The notes under the pieces are model-generated. The model ran no database searches, was not told the origin of the DNA, and worked only from the letters and a program-made list of their open reading frames with translations. A stretch of 8,531 nt of DNA from contig CALDFS010000271.1 in assembly GCA_937942105.1 (NCBI GenBank), positions 1 through 8,531 of the forward strand. Reading direction: 5' to 3'. Shown here in pieces: positions 4,853-8,531 of this stretch (positions are counted from its first letter, which is position 1; the number at the start of each line of letters is the position of its first letter). The translations under genes were made by a program, and so were the position numbers. This DNA is from an uncultured Ruminococcus sp. Its GTDB lineage: Bacteria > Bacillota > Clostridia > Oscillospirales > Ruminococcaceae.

Positions 4853-5437
4853 ATGGCTGATGAAGTAACCAAGAGCTTTGAAACTTTGCCGATAGACCAG
4901 CTTATCTGCGCACCTATTCTGGCGGTTGCGCAGGGACAGTCGGAGCTTTGCAGGGTATACCTTGACTATCTGTTCGAGCTTGCTTTTGAGAAGGATGATC
5001 AAGGAAATCCGACAGATACCGCAAGAGTAATCAAGTTCAATCTTAACCGCACGGTTCTTTCGCCCGAGGCGGACACTAAGGTCCAGCAGGTAGTTGTAGA
5101 AGCACCGCTGTTGTCCTTGGTCCCGGTACCGGCGTTCACTATGGATGAAACGACCGTAAGATTCACAATGGAGGTCAAGGAGGTCAATACCTCCAAGAAC
5201 ACTTCCGGCACAGAAACCACTGCCTCGGCAGGCTTCTCGAAGTGGGGCTTTAAGGCTAACGTTTCCGGAAAGGTAACAACCTCCTCCGAAAACATTCGCA
5301 CATCCGACCACTCCGCCAAATACGAGATCTATGCAAGAGCGGTTCAGCAGCAGCCTGCCGAGGGCATGGCAAAGCTCACGCAGATATTTGCCTCTGTAAT
5401 CGAGCCAATCGAAGCAAGCGGAGGCAGCGGAAGCTAA
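4853..5437 (+). CDS. DUF2589 family protein
   Basis: This 194-aa protein fits the DUF2589 family, which to my knowledge has no established function. Layout: an N-terminal amphipathic helix (L-P-I-D-Q-L-I-C-A-P-I-L-A-V-A-Q-G-Q, residues 12-29), then a beta-rich body. The body includes V-I-K-F-N-L near 59, the family-like core A-P-L-L-S-L-V-P-V-P at 84-93, and T-T-V-R-F-T-M-E-V at 100-108. A threonine/serine-rich loop follows at 113-128, then W-G-F-K-A-N-V-S-G-K and a long strand K-Y-E-I-Y-A-R-A-V near 156-164. A conserved-looking Q-Q-P-A-E-G-M-A-K-L leads into the final helix, and the end is G-G-S-G-S. GGGGG lies 7 bases before the ATG, 12 bases after the previous stop. It is the last gene of the nuclease operon. 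No secretion signal is visible. Confidence 0.8.
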   Translation: MADEVTKSFETLPIDQLICAPILAVAQGQSELCRVYLDYLFELAFEKDDQGNPTDTARVIKFNLNRTVLSPEADTKVQQVVVEAPLLSLVPVPAFTMDETTVRFTMEVKEVNTSKNTSGTETTASAGFSKWGFKANVSGKVTTSSENIRTSDHSAKYEIYARAVQQQPAEGMAKLTQIFASVIEPIEASGGSGS

Positions 5438-5494
5438 AAATTCATTCCGCAGACAGCTTGAGAGCTTATAATCCAATTCTCCTTTTAATTAAAA

Positions 5495-5537
5495 CAGAGC
5501 CGACCGAAGCAACGAAAAAAAGCTTCGGTCGGCTCTG
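5495..5537 (-). terminator. Terminator hairpin at the convergent end of the XRE gene and the nuclease operon
   Basis: A perfect 16-bp inverted repeat (5495-5510 and 5522-5537, CAGAGCCGACCGAAGC and its complement) has an 11-base loop containing seven A. On the minus strand the stem is followed by TTTTAATT, so it terminates the XRE gene, whose stop is 12 bases away. On the + strand no T run follows, so stopping of the nuclease operon here would depend on the stem alone. Confidence 0.85.
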
Positions 5538-5549
5538 CTTATGCCTGAA

Positions 5550-6218
5550 TTATTGGCACGCGATGTAAACGTCCATGCTGTCCCCATCAGTCTCGAAGCA
5601 GGGAATAACGTCCTTCCACTTCTGTTCAAGACCGTTTAAGCGCATGAATTCCCCCAGCGTTTTATAGGCGTTGGGAATTATAACAAACGGGTTGTCAAAC
5701 GGCGCCTCAATGTGTATGGCGGCGTACTTCTGGGCTTTTTGCTCGAAGACTTCCAAATCGGGCGGAGTCAAGCCCTCGGGCAGCACCCATGCCGCCACGT
5801 AGCCGTGCATGTTGTAAACGTTTATCTGCTCCTGTGAAAGATAGGGGAAATCCCAGCCGATAACGCGTGGATTCACGATTCCGTTCTTTCTGGCGTAGCT
5901 GAAAACACGGTCGATAGCGTCGCCCTCAGGGTCAGTGCTTATAACGGCATGCTTGACATACCGGAACGCCGGGACGATTTCTACGCGCAGGTTGGAATAA
6001 GCCTCATCGCAGGCGCCCAGCTCTTCGCGGAAGAGATTGTCTAAAGAGCAGCTGAACAGCTGGCACAGCTCGATTGCCTTGTCGATGTCCGGCTGAGCGG
6101 AATCAAGCTCCCACTTTGAAACCGTCTGGCGGCTTACGTTCAGCTTCTCAGCCAAAGCCTCCTGGGTCATGTTGCCGCTGAGGCGGCGCAGATACTGCAG
6201 ATTTTTGCCAAAGCTCAT
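5550..6218 (-). CDS. XRE-family transcription regulator with GyrI-like effector domain
   Basis: This 222-aa regulator has an N-terminal XRE/Cro helix-turn-helix (residues ~4-64). M-T-Q-E-A-L-A-E-K-L-N-V-S-R-Q-T-V-S-K-W-E is the classic recognition sequence, followed by P-D-I-D-K-A-I-E-L-C and S-L-D-N-L-F. Residues ~78-222 resemble the GyrI-like/AraC effector-binding fold, which binds small molecules. It starts L-R-V-E-I-V-P-A-F-R-Y-V, has A-A-I-H-I-E-A-P near 166-173, A-Y-K-T-L-G-E-F near 184-191, and ends M-D-V-Y-I-A, the usual last strand. The ATG at 6218 is chosen because AAGGA lies 9 bases upstream; a TTG at 6236 lies upstream of that site. It has its own promoter and terminator. Such proteins often act as ligand-sensing regulators of adjacent efflux genes, but the target here is not visible. 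Confidence 0.88.
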   Translation of the reverse strand: MSFGKNLQYLRRLSGNMTQEALAEKLNVSRQTVSKWELDSAQPDIDKAIELCQLFSCSLDNLFREELGACDEAYSNLRVEIVPAFRYVKHAVISTDPEGDAIDRVFSYARKNGIVNPRVIGWDFPYLSQEQINVYNMHGYVAAWVLPEGLTPPDLEVFEQKAQKYAAIHIEAPFDNPFVIIPNAYKTLGEFMRLNGLEQKWKDVIPCFETDGDSMDVYIACQ

Positions 6219-6251
6219 ATCAATACATCCTTTCAAATAGATTGTGATATA

Positions 6252-6280
6252 AGTATAATATACATCTTAAGAAGCTTCAA
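6252..6280 (-). promoter_or_regulatory. Promoter of the XRE/GyrI-like regulator
   Basis: On the minus strand TTGAAG (6280-6275) and TATACT (6257-6252) are 17 bases apart, matching the consensus at 4 of 6 and 5 of 6 positions. Overlapping the -35 is the palindrome GAAGCTTC (6271-6278), a possible site for autoregulation by the helix-turn-helix protein. Transcription would start near 6245, about 27 bases before the ATG. Confidence 0.65.
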
Positions 6281-6342
6281 CCAATCTGTAAGGGCGATTT
6301 TTTGGGGATGCGCTACCCGGGGTTGCGGATAAAACCGGGCTG

Positions 6343-6792
6343 CTATTCATTTTTTCTGTAATCCTTCAGCTTACGGTTTAGCTTGTCAGCGGTTTTTATG
6401 TCCTTGAAATAGGTGAAAAAGAAGGTAAATGCGTATATCACAGCAGATGTAAGAAGCATAAGCAAAACGCCGCCAAAGGTCAGTTCATACCATTCAAAAA
6501 AGTACCCGCATACCAGCACCACTGCATTTATATACACATAGTGCAGTGCGATTCTTATTTTTGCCTGCACAGCTGTAAGCTCTGCGTCAGAGTTCATGGC
6601 GATATCCGTACCTATCGCGCACAGGAATCCTAAAAGCGGTATCTCCCAAAGGGTGATATATCTGATATCAGCCGTCATGATCGGCATATCCATTGATATC
6701 AGGGTGACCAGATACCAGACTCCGCAGGCAATGAGCGTTCCGAAGCTGATGAATGTTGTAAGCTCGACTATTTTTATAATGTGTTTTTTCAT
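6343..6792 (-). CDS. DUF3021 membrane protein paired with LytTR regulator
   Basis: This 149-aa protein has four predicted membrane helices at roughly residues 11-33, 46-66, 80-98 and 105-129, with a charged cytosolic tail (K-D-I-K-T-A-D-K-L-N-R-K-L-K). Length, topology and position directly after a short LytTR protein fit DUF3021, a family routinely encoded next to LytTR regulators in Firmicutes and thought to hold or modulate the regulator at the membrane. Its exact role is not established. GGAGGG sits 7 bases before ATG 6792 and overlaps the LytTR stop region; only 12 bases separate the genes, so they are surely cotranscribed. No clear terminator follows: the GC-rich imperfect hairpin around 6315-6342 has no T run on this strand. 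Confidence 0.85.
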   Translation of the reverse strand: MKKHIIKIVELTTFISFGTLIACGVWYLVTLISMDMPIMTADIRYITLWEIPLLGFLCAIGTDIAMNSDAELTAVQAKIRIALHYVYINAVVLVCGYFFEWYELTFGGVLLMLLTSAVIYAFTFFFTYFKDIKTADKLNRKLKDYRKNE

Positions 6793-6804
6793 GCCGCTGC
6801 CCTC

Positions 6805-7245
6805 CTATATGCCAAGGTGCTTTTTAAGATTCTGAACGTACTGCCGCGATATTACAGCCTTTTCACCGTTTAAAAGGATGGCTTCAAACCGCCCTCCGAT
6901 GGCAGGCGCGAACCGCTCCACCTTGGAAATATTGAGTATCATGGATTTGGATATTCTTATAAAATCAGTGCCGGCAAAGCGCTCCTCAAGCTCGTAAAGC
7001 TTGTATTTCAGCTCGGAGACGTCATGCTCGCAGTAGGCGAATACCTTGTTGTCAACCGATTCAAAGTAGTATATGTCGCCGGGGCTGAGCATTCGTATCT
7101 GCCCCTTGGGGCTGAACCCCGCCAGCTTTGCGCCGTCCGATTTCAGCGCCTGAATAAGCGCCATAATGCGGTCGTCTATTCTGTCTGAGCGGATGATTAT
7201 TTCCTCCTCGCCGCCGGGCGGAGGACTTTCAATGGTTATTTTCAT
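6805..7245 (-). CDS. LytTR-domain DNA-binding regulator
   Basis: This 146-aa protein has a short N-terminal segment starting M-K-I-T-I-E-S-P-P-P-G and a C-terminal LytTR DNA-binding domain (~residues 49-144). Family marks are D-I-Y-Y-F-E-S-V-D-N-K-V near 57-68, F-I-R-I-S-K-S-M-I-L-N-I near 95-106 and I-S-R-Q-Y-V-Q-N-L-K at 132-141. There is no response-regulator receiver domain, which is normal for the LytTR proteins paired with DUF3021. The N-terminal M-K-I-T-I-E and acidic/isoleucine stretch (E-E-E-I-I-I-R) is the usual start of this group, so ATG 7245 is accepted even though the upstream AGG is a weak ribosome binding site. A TATACG direct repeat (7255-7260 and 7262-7267) lies just upstream. 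It may regulate the neighbouring ABC exporter and itself. Confidence 0.9.
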   Translation of the reverse strand: MKITIESPPPGGEEEIIIRSDRIDDRIMALIQALKSDGAKLAGFSPKGQIRMLSPGDIYYFESVDNKVFAYCEHDVSELKYKLYELEERFAGTDFIRISKSMILNISKVERFAPAIGGRFEAILLNGEKAVISRQYVQNLKKHLGI

Positions 7246-7254
7246 ATTAATACC

Positions 7255-7267
7255 TATACGTTATACG
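7255..7267. promoter_or_regulatory. TATACG direct repeat upstream of the LytTR gene
   Basis: Two copies of TATACG start 7 bases apart, 10-22 bases before the LytTR ATG. LytTR proteins commonly bind short repeated elements, so this could be an autoregulatory site, but the spacing is shorter than one helical turn and the match to a LytTR consensus is poor. On the minus strand the same bases include a TATAAC that could be a weak -10. Confidence 0.25.
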
Positions 7268-7311
7268 CTCTTTCTTGTTTTTATGGATTTTCACGGAACC
7301 ATATGCTGGTA

Positions 7312-7423
7312 AATAACTCGCCGAATGGCGAATATAACTGCCCGGCAGGGCAATATAACTTAATAGTGATATTGGCTTCGCCGGTTATATTGCTTCACAG
7401 TTATATTTGCTTCGCAAGTTATT
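7312..7423. repeat. 112-bp array of small hairpins with inverted AATATAACT boxes
   Basis: Seven related boxes occur. AATAACT (7312-7318) and AATATAACT (7331-7339, 7352-7360) run in one direction. AGTGATATT (7365-7373), GGTTATATT (7383-7391), AGTTATATT (7399-7407) and AGTTATT (7417-7423) run in the other, meeting at the centre TAAT. Between boxes lie GC-rich mini-hairpins: CGCC-gaat-GGCG, GCCC-ggca-GGGC, GGC-ttc-GCC and TGC-ttc-GCA, plus a degenerate GCTTCAC. The whole could fold as one long stem or as a row of small hairpins. It lies between the ABC permease stop and the LytTR gene. It resembles intergenic palindromic repeats I associate with Clostridia. Its function is unknown. Confidence 0.85.
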
Positions 7424-7433
7424 AGTCCACATC

Positions 7434-8330
7434 TTACCGTGAAGATTTGTTTTTCATTATGTTGATGAGCACGTACACCCCTATGAGCACTGCCACCGAA
7501 GTCGCAAGCCATATATACATGCCGCTCAGAGTTACCTCATTGCCGAAGAAGTAAAGCTTGCAGTCCAGGCCTTCCATTATCCCGCTGATGACGTCTTCGG
7601 GGACGCCGAGCGCGCTCATCTCGTCCAGCACGCCGCGCAGGGCATGATTTCTTACAAGCGATGTTCCGTAGGTTCCGGGCAAAAAGCTTAAAACCTTTTG
7701 CAAGCCATCCCCGAAGTTTGATATGGGCATATACGCTCCGCAGATAAAGCCGTAGCCCGCGCTTACTATCGTGCCAACGGCGCTCATCTGCCCCTCGGTT
7801 TTTATGAAGATGTTGGCTATCGAGGAAAGAGCAGTTCCGAAAAGCACCAAAAGCAGGATATCCAAAAGAAGATACAGGATGTCGGCTATGCTCATATACC
7901 ATCCCACCGACTTAACATATATAAGGCAGGCAGCCAGAGCTATAAGCAGAACCATCACAGTGGAAATTGCGGTTGCGGCGTAGTAGCTGATTGATAGGGT
8001 AGAGCTTTTAACTGGTGCACAGCCGAAATCGCTGCGCGCACCTGTCACCTTATCCTGCACGCTCAGCATATTCGAGCAGAAGGCAACCGTAATGCAGGCA
8101 ACAGCAATCAGCGAGGAAAGAAGCTGCCCCGCAACGGTGGCGTCGATCACCCCATCCGGCAGGGTAAAGCCCTGCGGCATCGAGCTTACAAAGCTGTCCC
8201 TGAAAACCTTGCTCAAAAAGGTTGCATAAAGAACAAGCAGGATAATCGGGGTTATCATTGAGGAAAATACCATGCCCTTGTCCGAAAAGAACATCTTTAT
8301 ATTTCTTATTATAAGCGCTTTTGATTTCAT
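7434..8330 (-). CDS. ABC-2 type transporter permease
   Basis: This 298-aa membrane protein has the ABC-2 exporter topology. A cytosolic N-terminus (K-A-L-I-I-R-N-I-K-M-F-F-S-D-K) leads to about six helices near residues 19-40, 66-89, 112-138, 146-173, 180-202 and 268-291. An extracytoplasmic loop of about 60 residues precedes the last helix. The conserved G-A-Y-M-P-I near 196-201 and the F-L-P-G-T-Y-G stretch after it are typical of drug/antibiotic-type ABC-2 permeases. It would form the membrane channel with the ATPase encoded 22 bases upstream. I set the start at ATG 8330, 7 bases after AGGAAGG; a TTG at 8336 is too close to that site. It is followed by the hairpin array rather than a clear terminator. 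The substrate is unknown; the LytTR-DUF3021 neighbourhood suggests peptide or drug export or stress response. Confidence 0.9.
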   Translation of the reverse strand: MKSKALIIRNIKMFFSDKGMVFSSMITPIILLVLYATFLSKVFRDSFVSSMPQGFTLPDGVIDATVAGQLLSSLIAVACITVAFCSNMLSVQDKVTGARSDFGCAPVKSSTLSISYYAATAISTVMVLLIALAACLIYVKSVGWYMSIADILYLLLDILLLVLFGTALSSIANIFIKTEGQMSAVGTIVSAGYGFICGAYMPISNFGDGLQKVLSFLPGTYGTSLVRNHALRGVLDEMSALGVPEDVISGIMEGLDCKLYFFGNEVTLSGMYIWLATSVAVLIGVYVLINIMKNKSSR

Positions 8331-8352
8331 AATCAAGCCTTCCTTTCAAGTT

Positions 8353-8529
8353 TTATTGCTGAGCCTTATGACCGGTCACGGCTAAGAAAACATCGTCCAT
8401 CCTGCCCTTGACTATCTCATAGTCACAAAAGACCTCGGGGTGGGAGACTATCAGCCGGGTTGCGGCGGATGTGTCCTCAACCGCTATTCTGATGTTATCG
8501 CCGTCCCGCTCAAAGGGGACGTTAAGCGT
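8353..8529 (-). CDS. ABC transporter ATP-binding protein (C-terminal end only)
   Basis: The window cuts this gene; only the last 58 codons are present. The frame, read on the minus strand from base 8529, gives V-P-F-E-R-D-G-D-N-I-R-I-A-V-E-D, then V-K-G-R-M-D-D-V-F-L-A-V-T-G-H and a stop at 8355-8353. D-D-V-F-L-A-V-T-G is the usual C-terminal signature of the CcmA/DrrA-like ATPases that pair with ABC-2 permeases. The Walker and signature motifs lie outside the window. The gene sits 22 bases before the permease with no terminator between, so the two form one transcription unit. Confidence 0.88.
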   Translation of the reverse strand, partial: TLNVPFERDGDNIRIAVEDTSAATRLIVSHPEVFCDYEIVKGRMDDVFLAVTGHKAQQ

Positions 8530-8531
8530 TT

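Noticed and set aside
4742..5476. 244-aa minus-strand open frame opposite the DUF2589 gene
   Set aside because: It is antisense to a recognised family gene with a good start site; the sequence is cysteine- and leucine-rich shadow coding with no ribosome binding site.
6300..6342. Terminator after the DUF3021 gene
   Set aside because: The CCCGG/CCGGG pairing is imperfect and the minus strand has an A run, not a T run, beyond it.
7312..7423. CRISPR array
   Set aside because: Boxes are only 9 bases, change orientation at the centre, and the intervening segments are 7-12 base hairpins, not unique spacers.
7537..7902. Arginine-rich minus-strand frame inside the permease gene
   Set aside because: It is a same-strand shadow in another frame of a clear ABC-2 permease; composition is typical of out-of-frame translation.

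Overview
The window looks like chromosomal DNA from a Gram-positive Clostridia-type gut bacterium. Supporting signs are strong GGAGG-type ribosome binding sites 7-9 bases before most starts, near-consensus TTGACA/TATAAT promoters, many intrinsic terminators, a LytTR-DUF3021-ABC cluster and a Lachnospiraceae/Oscillospiraceae-like exopolysaccharide cluster. The organism cannot be named from the sequence alone.

Region 1 (1-2219, + strand) is the end of a surface-polysaccharide cluster: the C-terminus of an initiating sugar transferase, a family-4-like glycosyltransferase, and the NAD-binding half of a UDP-sugar dehydrogenase. The dehydrogenase frame breaks homology near base 2035 and continues for about 59 codons into unrelated, GC-richer sequence. 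This is either an assembly chimera or a real recombination junction, so region 1 may not belong to the same genome position (or genome) as the rest.

Region 2 (2220-3577) is housekeeping and small genes: a perfect hairpin terminator shared with convergent smpB, smpB with its own consensus promoter, a small two-helix membrane protein, and a divergent 62-aa ribbon-helix-helix regulator. The last two genes have physically interleaved promoters and a palindrome that could be an operator.

Region 3 (3657-5437, + strand) is the most unusual part. It is a tight four-gene operon with strong ribosome binding sites and gaps of 2, 3 and 12 bases. It encodes a stand-alone HNH/Endo VII nuclease of the WHH type, an 82-aa unknown protein placed where an immunity or antitoxin protein would be expected, a 151-aa unknown protein, and a DUF2589-family protein. 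The last two share a recognisable motif and look like diverged members of one fold. A nuclease coupled to a DUF2589 pair is a candidate undescribed toxin, defence or effector system.

Region 4 (5495-8531, - strand) reads right to left: the end of an ABC ATPase, its ABC-2 permease, a 112-bp array of small hairpins with inverted AATATAACT boxes, a LytTR regulator, a DUF3021 membrane protein, and then an XRE regulator with a GyrI-like C-terminal domain that has its own promoter and terminator. The ABC/LytTR/DUF3021 set resembles a regulated efflux or stress-response module.
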